The translations under genes were made by a program, and so were the position numbers. This document shows, one piece after another, positions 8,280 through 16,281 of a DNA stretch of 64,000 nucleotides. This stretch comes from Laedolimicola ammoniilytica. Lineage in GTDB: Bacteria > Bacillota > Clostridia > Lachnospirales > Lachnospiraceae. How positions within the stretch are numbered: the stretch's first letter is position 1; every line of letters begins with the position of its first letter. A model generated the notes under the pieces. The model was not told where the DNA came from. It did no database searches and was given only the letters and a program-made list of their open reading frames with translations. The stretch is from positions 57,545 to 121,544 of the forward strand of contig NZ_JAOQKC010000010.1 in NCBI RefSeq assembly GCF_025567165.1, in the 5' to 3' direction.

Positions 8280-10316
8280 ATGAAGGGTAAGAGAACACGG
8301 GCGGATGCTAAAGTAAGAGAGGCAGAGAAAGCGGCGAAGAGAGCCGCGCAGGGAAATAAACCGAAGAAAATAGCTGCAGTAAAAGCGACAGAAGGAAAGG
8401 CGGTGGCACAGAAGCCGGAGGTATCCTGCTTCATCAGCGATTTTGACCAGTATCTGTTCGGACAGGGCAATCACTATGATATTTTCCGGAAGCTGGGGGC
8501 GCATCTGACGGAGCATGAGGGACAGAAGGGCGTACATTTCGCGGTCTGGGCGCCCCATGCGGTGCAGGTGCATGTTATCGGCGAATTCAACGGCTGGAAT
8601 GAGACAAGCCATCCCATGAACCGTCTGGAGCCTTTGGGCATCTGGGAGCTGTTCGTGCCGGGCGTACAGCTTGGCTGTCTCTATAAATATCTGATTGAGG
8701 CGCAGGATCACAGTCTGCTTTACAAGGCCGATCCTTACGCTACCGAGGCGGAGATGCGTCCGGGTACCGCGTCGAAGGTATCCGATATCTCGGATTTCCG
8801 TTGGTCGGACAAGGACTGGATGGAGAAGCGGAAAAAGAAGGATCCGAAGGAAGAGCCCATGGCCATCTATGAAGTGCATCCGGGCTCCTGGAAGAAGCAT
8901 CCCCATGGTCCCGATGAGGACGGGTATTATAATTACCGGGAGCTGGCCCATGAGCTGGCAGATTATGTGCTGGAGATGGGGTACACCCATGTGGAGCTGA
9001 TGGGCATCGCTGAGCATCCCTTCGACGGTTCCTGGGGTTACCAGGTGACCGGCTACTATGCGCCCACCTCCCGCCACGGCAGCCCGAAGGATTTTATGTA
9101 TCTGATCAATTATCTGCATCAGAAGAAGATTGGCGTCATCCTGGATTGGGTTCCGGCCCATTTTCCCAAGGACGCCCATGGTCTGGCGGACTTCGACGGC
9201 CAGCCGTTGTATGAGTATCCGGATCCCAGAAAGGGCGAGCATCCCGACTGGGGCACCAAGGTATTTAACTACGAGATGAACGAAGTGAAGAACTTCCTGA
9301 TTGCCAATGCCCTGTACTGGGTCGAGGAGTTCCATGTGGACGGCCTGCGCGTGGACGCGGTGGCTTCCATGCTGTACCTGGATTACGGCAGAGAGTCCGG
9401 CCAGTGGATTCCGAATAAGTTCGGCGGCAATAAGAACCTGGAGGCCATCGAGTTCTTCAAGCATCTGAACTCCGTGCTGCTGGGCCGCAACCCGGGCGCG
9501 GTGACTATCGCCGAGGAGTCTACGGCATGGCCCATGGTGACGGGCAGCCCCGAGGAAGATGGTCTGGGCTTCTCCTTCAAATGGAATATGGGCTGGATGA
9601 ACGATTTCCTGGAATATATGAAGCTGGATCCTTATTTCCGGAAGGGCGCGCATAATCTGATGACCTTTGCCATGACCTATGCCTACAGCGAGAATTATAT
9701 TCTGGTGCTGTCCCATGACGAGGTGGTGCATCTGAAGCGCTCCATGATCAATAAGATGCCGGGCGAGTACGAGGAAAAATTCGCGAACCTGAAGGCGGCT
9801 TACGCGTTCATGCTGGGCCACCCGGGCAAGAAGCTACTGTTCATGGGGCAGGAATTCGCCCAGCTCCAGGAGTGGAGCGAGGTCAGGGAGCTTGACTGGT
9901 ATCTGCTGGAGCAGGACCAGCACCGGGAGCTTCAGGCCTTCGTAAAGGCATTGCTGCATCTCTATCAGAAGACCCCGGCGCTCTACCAGCTGGATACCCA
10001 TCCCGATGGTTTCCAGTGGATCAACGCCAACGACGGATACCGCAGCATCTTTTCCTTTATGCGCTTCGACAAAGCCCGGAAGAAGAACCTGCTCTTCGTC
10101 TGCAACTTCACGCCGGTGGAGCGCCCCGATTACCGTGTGGGCGTGCCGAAGAAGAAGCAGTACAGGCTGGTACTGGACAGCGATGCGGCGGAGTTTGGCG
10201 GAAGCGGCGTAGAGAAGCCGACCGTCTACAAGGCCGAGGTCGGCGAGTGCGACGGTCAGCCGTACTCGATCGCTTATCCGCTTCCGGGGTATGGAGTGGC
10301 TGTGTTTGAGTTTTAG
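8280..10316 (+). CDS. glgB: 1,4-alpha-glucan (glycogen) branching enzyme
   Basis: 678 residues. After a Lys/Ala-rich N-terminal tail (about 45 residues) come a CBM48 domain (FAVWAPHAVQVHVIGEFNGWN) and the GH13 catalytic barrel with the branching-enzyme signatures DWVPAHFPKD, nucleophile Asp359 in DGLRVDAVASMLYLDYGR, acid/base Glu412 in IAEEST, and LSHDEVVH. It forms alpha-1,6 branches in glycogen. The start follows AGGGGTGAG by 6 nt. No other glg genes lie near, so glycogen synthesis genes must be elsewhere. Lysine-rich N-terminal extension is unusual but not unknown in the family. Confidence 0.96.
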   Translation: MKGKRTRADAKVREAEKAAKRAAQGNKPKKIAAVKATEGKAVAQKPEVSCFISDFDQYLFGQGNHYDIFRKLGAHLTEHEGQKGVHFAVWAPHAVQVHVIGEFNGWNETSHPMNRLEPLGIWELFVPGVQLGCLYKYLIEAQDHSLLYKADPYATEAEMRPGTASKVSDISDFRWSDKDWMEKRKKKDPKEEPMAIYEVHPGSWKKHPHGPDEDGYYNYRELAHELADYVLEMGYTHVELMGIAEHPFDGSWGYQVTGYYAPTSRHGSPKDFMYLINYLHQKKIGVILDWVPAHFPKDAHGLADFDGQPLYEYPDPRKGEHPDWGTKVFNYEMNEVKNFLIANALYWVEEFHVDGLRVDAVASMLYLDYGRESGQWIPNKFGGNKNLEAIEFFKHLNSVLLGRNPGAVTIAEESTAWPMVTGSPEEDGLGFSFKWNMGWMNDFLEYMKLDPYFRKGAHNLMTFAMTYAYSENYILVLSHDEVVHLKRSMINKMPGEYEEKFANLKAAYAFMLGHPGKKLLFMGQEFAQLQEWSEVRELDWYLLEQDQHRELQAFVKALLHLYQKTPALYQLDTHPDGFQWINANDGYRSIFSFMRFDKARKKNLLFVCNFTPVERPDYRVGVPKKKQYRLVLDSDAAEFGGSGVEKPTVYKAEVGECDGQPYSIAYPLPGYGVAVFEF

Positions 10317-10341
10317 AGAATAAAGGATAAGAGTATAAAAT

Positions 10342-10412
10342 AACCAGGTCGTTTTGCAATATCATTTCTGATAAAGAAAGATATTTGTAAAACGGCCTGG
10401 TTTCTGTTTATT
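10342..10412. terminator. Long hairpin terminator between glgB and the convergent gene
   Basis: AACCAGGTCGTTTTGCAATAT pairs imperfectly with the segment 10381-10402 ending CGGCCTGGTT, followed on the plus strand by TCTGTTTATTT. It lies between two convergent genes and probably serves glgB. Confidence 0.75.
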
Positions 10413-10415
10413 TGG

Positions 10416-10868
10416 TCAGGGTGTATCGTCTGCCTGCGGCGCAGCCGCCTTCTCCAGCGCCCGCTCTACGGCCCCGAGGATCACCTGAGAGGTGTACTGA
10501 GTGTCCTCTGAGTAGTCCAGTCCTTCCAGAGACTGGGTTTCGCAGATCTGCTCCGCCAGGTTGTCGAGGGCGGGTTGCATCAGGGGGTACATGGTTTCGA
10601 TGGCTTCGCTCAGGTTATTATAGGCGATGGATTCGATGCGGGTCTCGCTTACGGTGACAGCTACGTCTACGGCGTTGCCGCCCAGGGTGATGGACGAGGT
10701 GTAGACGCCGGGGGTGTATGCAGCATCGGCAGATGCAGGGCTCTTTTTGCCCTTCGGCGCGAACATGTAGACCAGCAGCAGAATCAGAAGGATTCCCAGC
10801 GCCACAAAGATTCCGGTGTAAATGAGCTCCTTCATGCGGAGCACGACAATTTTGGTTTTCGAACTCAA
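10416..10868 (-). CDS. Small membrane-anchored protein with FMN-binding-domain-like fold
   Basis: About 150 residues on the minus strand. The start is placed at TTG 10868 because AGGAGGG sits 7 nt upstream; an ATG (MKELIYTG) lies 11 codons later. One transmembrane helix (ELIYTGIFVALGILLILLLVYMF) is followed by an outside domain: YTPGVYTSSITLGGNAVDVAVTVSETRIESI and a C-terminal YTSQVILGAVERALEKA. This layout matches FMN_bind domains such as those of RnfG/NqrC, but the usual S-G-A-T flavin attachment motif is replaced by SEDTQYTS. A flavin role is therefore uncertain. No Rnf genes are nearby. Confidence 0.6.
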   Translation of the reverse strand: MSSKTKIVVLRMKELIYTGIFVALGILLILLLVYMFAPKGKKSPASADAAYTPGVYTSSITLGGNAVDVAVTVSETRIESIAYNNLSEAIETMYPLMQPALDNLAEQICETQSLEGLDYSEDTQYTSQVILGAVERALEKAAAPQADDTP

Positions 10869-10925
10869 GGAAAGCCCTCCTGCGGGGGATTCGATTGTTA
10901 TAGGATATGCGGGAGGGAAGCGGGA

Positions 10926-11092
10926 TATACGTATCATACCACAAACGGGCAGGGACTGTGTATTTATCTGTGCGCATCGTTTATCTGACACTGTATGTCT
11001 CCCACGGACGCAAGATCCGCAGGAGACACACAGCGTCCGCTAAAAAGCTGCACACATGATAAAATACACAGTTCCTGCCCTGTTGTATCGTA
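10926..11092. repeat. Folded intergenic unit with about 45-bp inverted arms
   Basis: GGGCAGGGACTGTGTATTTATC (10947-10968) is mirrored by 11058-11080 with one G-T change and one extra base, and weaker matching continues outward to about 10926 and 11092. Inside is a nested hairpin, CTGTATGTCTCC (10991-11002) with GGAGACACACAG (11022-11033). The whole intergenic space after the yitT stop can fold into one branched structure. It could be a transcription barrier, a structured RNA or a miniature inverted-repeat element. Confidence 0.55.
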
Positions 11093-11096
11093 TAGA

Positions 11097-11960
11097 TTAG
11101 CGCTCGATGAAGCCTTCCCCGAGGACTTCCCGGACATCGGTTACGATGACGAAGGCATTGGGATCACACTCTTTCGTCAGTTCTTTGAGCTGTACGATCT
11201 CCTTTTTCGCGACCACACAAAAAAGCATGTTCTTCGCGTCTCCGGAGTACATGCCGGTGGCGGAGATGCCGGTGACGCCGCGGTCCAGATCGGTCATGAG
11301 GATCTGGGACAGCTCGTCGGGTTTTTCGGTGATGATGAAGGCGGCTTTGGAGAATTTCAGGCCGTCTATGAGGCCGTCGGCGATGTGGGAGGTCAGGTAG
11401 ATGGCGATGATGGCGTAGAGGGTCATCTGGACGCCAAACAGGTACGCGCCGAACAGGACGATGAGGGTGTCCAGGATCCACATGATGGATGCTGTGCTAT
11501 AGTGCCGAAGGAAGTGTTGAATCAGGGCGGCGATGAGATCAGTGCCGCCGGTGGTGGCCTGGGCTACGAAGACAAGGCCGATGCCGACGCCCATGATGAG
11601 GCCGCCGTAGAGGGCTGACAGCAGCAGGTCGCCTTCGGCGATGGGGATGACCGGAAGGACGGACAGCCAGAATGACAGCATGACGGTGGCGAAGCCGGTG
11701 CGCAGCAGGTAGCGGAAGCCTTTGAGCTTCACAGCCAGCAGCAGGAACGGCACGTTCAGGATCAGGTTGGTGACGGACAGCGGGACGCCGCCGGGCACCA
11801 GTTTTTTGGTGAGCTGGCGGATGATAATGGCCAGACCGGAAAAGCCTCCGGTGATCAGGCTGGACGGATCGAAGATGGACGCCACGGCGAAAGCCATCAG
11901 GGCGGTGCCGACGACGATGAGCAGGATGTCCCGGAGTTTCATTTTTCTTGTAACTGACAT
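11097..11960 (-). CDS. YitT family membrane protein (DUF161 plus DUF2179)
   Basis: 287 residues on the minus strand. Five or six hydrophobic helices occupy the first 190 residues (for example LLIVVGTALMAFAVASIF with the following PSSLITGGFSGLA motif), and a soluble C-terminal DUF2179 domain follows (GVTGISATGMYSGDAKNMLFCVV, with VREVLGEGF at the end). This is the YitT architecture common in Firmicutes; the molecular function is not known. A ribosome site, GAAAGGGA, precedes the ATG at 11960. The gene diverges from the CdaR-type regulator. Confidence 0.9.
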   Translation of the reverse strand: MSVTRKMKLRDILLIVVGTALMAFAVASIFDPSSLITGGFSGLAIIIRQLTKKLVPGGVPLSVTNLILNVPFLLLAVKLKGFRYLLRTGFATVMLSFWLSVLPVIPIAEGDLLLSALYGGLIMGVGIGLVFVAQATTGGTDLIAALIQHFLRHYSTASIMWILDTLIVLFGAYLFGVQMTLYAIIAIYLTSHIADGLIDGLKFSKAAFIITEKPDELSQILMTDLDRGVTGISATGMYSGDAKNMLFCVVAKKEIVQLKELTKECDPNAFVIVTDVREVLGEGFIER

Positions 11961-12098
11961 ATGATAGTTTCCCTTTCAAGTATTTCTCTCCGGGATCAAA
12001 ATTATCATAGGAAGGAAAAAAAAGCAAGGGGGAAGTGCTGGGAATCTCTTTGTGAACTATGTATAGGAAATATTTGGGTTGATAAATGAAAAAAGCTT

Positions 12099-12129
12099 GA
12101 GGAAATGCATAAAAATTTTGCATTTCCTC
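12099..12129. promoter_or_regulatory. Terminator-like hairpin within the yitT-cdaR divergent gap
   Basis: The 331-bp gap 11961-12291 contains a perfect 11-bp stem, GAGGAAATGCA with TGCATTTCCTC, with T-rich flanks on both strands (CTTTTCAATTTT on plus, AAGCTTTTTTC on minus). In a divergent promoter region this would sit in the leader of yitT if its promoter lies beyond 12129, suggesting attenuation or insulation. The rest of the gap is AT-rich; a promoter for the rightward gene is likely near 12150-12180 but no consensus pair stands out. Confidence 0.55.
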
Positions 12130-12291
12130 TTTTCAATTTTGTTGTTTTGCATTAATATATAAATTAGGTTTCTAGTGTTTTAAGAAAAAGAGGGGTATTT
12201 TCATTGTAAATATTGCCAGAAACGGGGTTGGAGAAGGATTGGCGATATGCACAAAGCGAAAACTATATGAACAAAAGGAGCGGAGAGATTT

Positions 12292-13380
12292 ATGATTTCA
12301 AATCAGGTATTGCAGAACACGATTGACGGACTCAAAGGAATTACCAGAATCGATCTTTGTGTGATCGACACGGAGGGGAAGGTACTCGCGTCCACATTTC
12401 CGGAGGCGGACGCCTATACGGGTTCCGTATTGGCTTTCATAGATTCTCCGGCGGACAGCCAGGTGATTCAGGGTTTCCAGTTCTTTAAAATATTTGATGA
12501 TAATCAGCTGGAATACATTCTTCTGCTGAACGGCGGAAGCGAGGATGCCTACATGATCGGCAAGCTGGTGGTATTCCAGATCCAGAATTTACTGGTTGCA
12601 TATAAGGAGCGATTCGATAAAGATAATTTTATCAAGAACCTGCTTCTGGACAACCTGCTTCTGGTGGATATCTACAACCGGGCCAAGAAGCTGCATATCC
12701 AGACCGAGGTGCGCAGAGCAGTCTTTACCATTGAGACCGGCCGGGAGAAGGATACGGCTTCCCTGGAGAATGTGCGGACTCTGTTCGGCGCAAAGTCCCA
12801 TGATTTTATCACGGCGGTGGACGAGAAGAATATCATCGTGGTGAAGGAGCTGGCGGACAATGAGGGCTACCCGGAGCTGAACCGCACGGCCAAGGTCATC
12901 TGCGATCTCCTGAACAATGAAGGGGACGAAAGGGTGCACGTGGCTTACGGTACAATCGTGGGCGAAATTAAGGAGGTGTCCCGTTCTTATAAAGAGGCGC
13001 GCATGGCTCTTGACGTCGGCAAGATTTTCTTTGATGACAAGGATATTATTGCATATAGCACTCTGGGCATCGGACGTCTGATTTATCAGCTTCCGATTCC
13101 TCTGTGTAAGATGTTTATCCGGGAGATCTTTGACGGCAAGTCTCCGGACGATTTCGACGAGGAGACGCTGACTACCATCAACAAGTTCTTCGAGAACAGC
13201 CTGAATGTATCGGAGACCTCCAGACAGCTCTATATCCACCGCAATACGCTGGTGTACCGTCTGGATAAGCTGCAGAAGAGCACCGGCCTTGACCTTAGGG
13301 TGTTCGAGGATGCGATCACGTTCAAGATTGCGCTGATGGTAGTGAAATATATGAAATACATGGAGTCCATGGATTATTAA
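12292..13380 (+). CDS. CdaR/PucR family transcriptional regulator
   Basis: 362 residues. The C-terminus carries the PucR-type helix-turn-helix (LNVSETSRQLYIHRNTLVYRLDKLQKSTGLDLR followed by FEDAITFKIALMVVKYM), as in CdaR, the sugar-diacid regulator. The N-terminal 130 residues look like a sensory domain (IDLCVIDTEGKVLAST). ATG 12292 has AAAAGGAG upstream. It is followed 32 nt later by ftsE, and no sugar-diacid genes are adjacent, so its target is unknown; the ascorbate locus at 18 kb is one possibility but this is speculation. Confidence 0.87.
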   Translation: MISNQVLQNTIDGLKGITRIDLCVIDTEGKVLASTFPEADAYTGSVLAFIDSPADSQVIQGFQFFKIFDDNQLEYILLLNGGSEDAYMIGKLVVFQIQNLLVAYKERFDKDNFIKNLLLDNLLLVDIYNRAKKLHIQTEVRRAVFTIETGREKDTASLENVRTLFGAKSHDFITAVDEKNIIVVKELADNEGYPELNRTAKVICDLLNNEGDERVHVAYGTIVGEIKEVSRSYKEARMALDVGKIFFDDKDIIAYSTLGIGRLIYQLPIPLCKMFIREIFDGKSPDDFDEETLTTINKFFENSLNVSETSRQLYIHRNTLVYRLDKLQKSTGLDLRVFEDAITFKIALMVVKYMKYMESMDY

Positions 13381-13412
13381 CAATTGGTAAGCTAAGGCTG
13401 AGGAGTGAAAAA

Positions 13413-14102
13413 ATGATTGATATACAGAACGTGACAAAGTCCTATGCCACGGGCGTGCAGGCCTTAAATGGCGTCACGCTGCACATTGACAGGGGCGAAT
13501 TTGTCTTTATCGTGGGAAACAGCGGTTCCGGCAAGTCCACGCTGATCAAGCTGCTCTTGAAAGAACTTGACCCCAGTTCCGGAACCATTAAGGTCAATGG
13601 AATCAACCTGAATAAGATGAAAGCAAAGGCGATTCCGAAGTATCGCAGAAAGCTGGGCGTGGTGTTCCAGGATTTCCGTCTTCTGAAGGACCGGAACGTC
13701 TATGAGAATATCGCCTTTGCCCAGCGGGTTATCGCCACACCCAGCAAGGACATCCGGAAAAATGTGCCGAAAATGCTTTCCCTGGTAGGTCTGGCGGAGA
13801 AGTACAAGTCTTTCCCGAAGCAGCTCTCCGGAGGAGAGCAGCAGAGAGTTGCCCTAGCGAGGGCTTTGGTAAACCGGCCGAATATTCTGCTGGCCGACGA
13901 GCCTACCGGTAACCTGGATCCGAAGAATTCCAGAGAAATCATGAAGCTTCTGGAGACCATCAACGAGCGCGGTACGACCGTGCTGGTGGTAACGCATAAC
14001 CAGGAGATTGTAGATCAGATGAAGAAACGGGTAATTGTCATGAACAAAGGCGTCATAATCAGTGACGAGCGCAACGCTGGGTACACACAGAATGCGAATT
14101 AG
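13413..14102 (+). CDS. ftsE: Cell division ATP-binding protein FtsE
   Basis: 229 residues with a complete ABC ATPase core: Walker A GNSGSGKST, signature LSGGEQQRVALARAL, Walker B ILLADEPTGNLDP and the switch His in VVTHNQEIV. The start MIDIQNVTKSYATGVQALNGV is typical of FtsE. With FtsX it forms the membrane complex that activates peptidoglycan hydrolases at the septum. GAGGAGTG lies upstream of ATG 13413. Its last codons overlap the ftsX start. Confidence 0.97.
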   Translation: MIDIQNVTKSYATGVQALNGVTLHIDRGEFVFIVGNSGSGKSTLIKLLLKELDPSSGTIKVNGINLNKMKAKAIPKYRRKLGVVFQDFRLLKDRNVYENIAFAQRVIATPSKDIRKNVPKMLSLVGLAEKYKSFPKQLSGGEQQRVALARALVNRPNILLADEPTGNLDPKNSREIMKLLETINERGTTVLVVTHNQEIVDQMKKRVIVMNKGVIISDERNAGYTQNAN

Positions 14103-15000
14103 TTCTATCGGCTACTGCCTGAAGCAGGGCCTGAAAAATATCTGGCGCAACAAAATGTTTTCCCTGGCGTCGATTGCCACCATGTCCGCCTGTATTTTCC
14201 TGTTTGGAATCTTTTTCTGTGTGGTAGAGAATTTCCAGTATATGGTAAAAGAGGCGGAGAAATCCGTGGCGGTTACCGTATTCTTTGACGAGGGAATGTC
14301 TGAGGAGGACATTCAGGCGATAGGTGAAAAAATCCAGGCCCGGAGCGAGGTGTCTGAGGCGGTCTTTGTATCCGCGGAGGAATCCTGGGAGCAGTATAAG
14401 GAGATTTATTTTAAAGATAACCCTCAGCTTGCGGAGGGCTTTGCAGATGATAATCCGCTGGCCAATCAGGCCCATTATGAGATTTATTTGAAGAATGTGG
14501 AACAGCAGGAGAGCCTGGTAGAATGGCTGGGCAGCGTGGAAGGCGTCCGTAAGATTAATCAGTCTGCCCAGGTGGCAGATATTCTGACGAATTTCAATAT
14601 GCTGATTGGTTATATTTCTGTGGCAGTGATTATTTTGCTGCTGTGCGTATCGGTCTTCCTGATCAGCAATACGGTCACCATCGGTATCGCAGTCCGCAAA
14701 GAAGAAATTGCAATCATGAAGCTGATCGGAGCCACCAACGGTTTCGTCAAGGCCCCCTTTGTAGTGGAGGGTATTATCATTGGAATCCTGGGCGCTGCTT
14801 TCCCGTTGGCGCTGCTGTATTATCTGTATACACAGCTCGTGGGCTTTGTGGGAGATAAGTTTAATGCGCTGACAGGGCTTCTGCAGTTCCTTCCGGTAAA
14901 TGAAATGTTCCGGATTCTGCTTCCGGTGGGCCTGGCGCTGGGCGTGGGCATCGGCTTCTTCGGCAGCTTCTTTACCATTCGGAAGCATCTGAAGGTGTGA
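14092..15000 (+). CDS. ftsX: Cell division protein FtsX
   Basis: About 302 residues. The N-terminal MRISSIGYCLKQGLKNIWRNKMFSLAS and first membrane helix match Firmicutes FtsX; an extracytoplasmic loop (about 55-165, including SVAVTVFFDEGMSEEDIQAI) is followed by three further helices and the FtsX permease motif near ISNTVTIGIAVRKEEIAIMKLIGAT. ATG 14092 overlaps ftsE by 11 nt, implying coupled translation; an upstream GTG at 14062 is less likely. The loop is expected to contact the coiled coil of the downstream hydrolase. Confidence 0.95.
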   Translation: MRISSIGYCLKQGLKNIWRNKMFSLASIATMSACIFLFGIFFCVVENFQYMVKEAEKSVAVTVFFDEGMSEEDIQAIGEKIQARSEVSEAVFVSAEESWEQYKEIYFKDNPQLAEGFADDNPLANQAHYEIYLKNVEQQESLVEWLGSVEGVRKINQSAQVADILTNFNMLIGYISVAVIILLLCVSVFLISNTVTIGIAVRKEEIAIMKLIGATNGFVKAPFVVEGIIIGILGAAFPLALLYYLYTQLVGFVGDKFNALTGLLQFLPVNEMFRILLPVGLALGVGIGFFGSFFTIRKHLKV

Positions 15001-15028
15001 TGAGGTTAAAAAGAGGATATGTAACACA

Positions 15029-16243
15029 ATGAAAAGAATGCGTGTGGCAGGCTCTCTCCTTGCGGTGGCGCTTGCAGTTGGCTGTATTTTCACGAATGAG
15101 AACCTGCGGGTGTCCGCGACGGCGAGTAAAATCGATACCAGCGATCTGGAGGATAAGAAGCAGGATACCCTGGATAAGATCAAGGATATCAAGTCGGACA
15201 TCAGCGACACCAAAAAGCGAATCTCGGATCTGGAGAACAGCAAGAGTAATCTGGAGACGTATATCTCCAAGCTGGATCAGGAGGCCAATAACCTTGCGAA
15301 GCAGATCGACAAGCTGAACAAGGATATTGAGGCCAAGAAAGAGGAGATTACCGTGGCGGCGGAGAAACTTGCCGAGGCGGAGGCCACGGCGGCTCAACAG
15401 TACGAGGACATGAAAAAGCGGATTCAGTATCTCTATGAAAATGGGAATCCGTCTTACCTGGAGCTGTTCCTGACGTCGGAGAGCATGGCCGATTTTCTGA
15501 ATAAATCCAGCTATGCGGAGCAGGTGACGGCCTACGACCGGAGTATGCTGGAGGAATATATTGCCCAGAAGCAGGCGGTGGAGGAAAAGAAAAAACAGCT
15601 GGAAATCGAGAAGGAAGATCTGGACGCCATGGCGGACGCGGCTTCCGAGCAGAAGAAAACCGTGGACGGCCTGATTAAAAGCAAGACAGCCCAGATTCAG
15701 AGCTATCAGGATCAGATCGACAGTGAGAACAGCAATGCGGCCGAATATAAGGCAGATCTGACCAAGCAGCAGAAGTTGCTCGATCAGATTGAGCAGCAGA
15801 TCGCGGCGGCAGCAGCGGCTAACGCCCAGGCCGGCGACGGCGACGGCGGAGCCTCCGGTTTTCTGTGGCCCTGCCCCAGCAGCAAGCGGATCACTAGCGG
15901 CTTTGGGAACCGCGCCCAGCCTACGGCGGGAGCTTCAACCAATCATAAAGGCATCGATATCGGTGCTTCCTACGGAGCATCGATTATAGCTGCGGCAGGC
16001 GGGCGTGTGACCACGGCGGCCTACAGCAGTTCTGCGGGCAACTACGTAGTCATTTCCCATGGAAACGGTCTGTCTACCGTATACATGCACTGCTCCGCAT
16101 TGTATGTGAGCGCCGGACAGACGGTCAGTGCGGGCCAGTCTATCGCTGCAGTGGGTTCCACCGGCTATTCCACCGGCAATCATCTGCATTTTGGCGTGAT
16201 TAAAAACGGAAGTTATGTAAACCCGCTGGGCTATGTGGGCTAG
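15029..16243 (+). CDS. PcsB-like murein hydrolase with coiled coil and M23 domain
   Basis: 404 residues. A signal peptide (MKRMRVAGSLLAVALAVGCIF) is followed by a long coiled coil (about 35-260, Lys/Glu/Gln heptads), a short linker rich in Ala and Gly, and a C-terminal M23 metallopeptidase domain. Zinc ligands are visible: His306 and Asp310 in NHKGIDIG and the HLHFG motif (His385, His387). The layout is that of EnvC/PcsB-type partners of FtsEX, which cleave septal peptidoglycan once activated. Its place directly after ftsEX supports this. Note that PcsB itself uses a CHAP domain; here the catalytic domain is M23. Confidence 0.93.
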   Translation: MKRMRVAGSLLAVALAVGCIFTNENLRVSATASKIDTSDLEDKKQDTLDKIKDIKSDISDTKKRISDLENSKSNLETYISKLDQEANNLAKQIDKLNKDIEAKKEEITVAAEKLAEAEATAAQQYEDMKKRIQYLYENGNPSYLELFLTSESMADFLNKSSYAEQVTAYDRSMLEEYIAQKQAVEEKKKQLEIEKEDLDAMADAASEQKKTVDGLIKSKTAQIQSYQDQIDSENSNAAEYKADLTKQQKLLDQIEQQIAAAAAANAQAGDGDGGASGFLWPCPSSKRITSGFGNRAQPTAGASTNHKGIDIGASYGASIIAAAGGRVTTAAYSSSAGNYVVISHGNGLSTVYMHCSALYVSAGQTVSAGQSIAAVGSTGYSTGNHLHFGVIKNGSYVNPLGYVG

Positions 16244-16281
16244 GCGGAATTGGACGAAGGATAAGGACATATACTGGAATT

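Noticed and set aside
8250..9821. A 523-codon minus-strand frame opposite glgB
   Set aside because: Shadow of a strongly supported branching-enzyme gene; the His/Leu-rich translation has no family features.
10977..11618. Plus-strand frames opposite yitT and the folded intergenic unit
   Set aside because: They cover the reverse of a clear YitT gene and a palindromic structure, with no ribosome site or family features.
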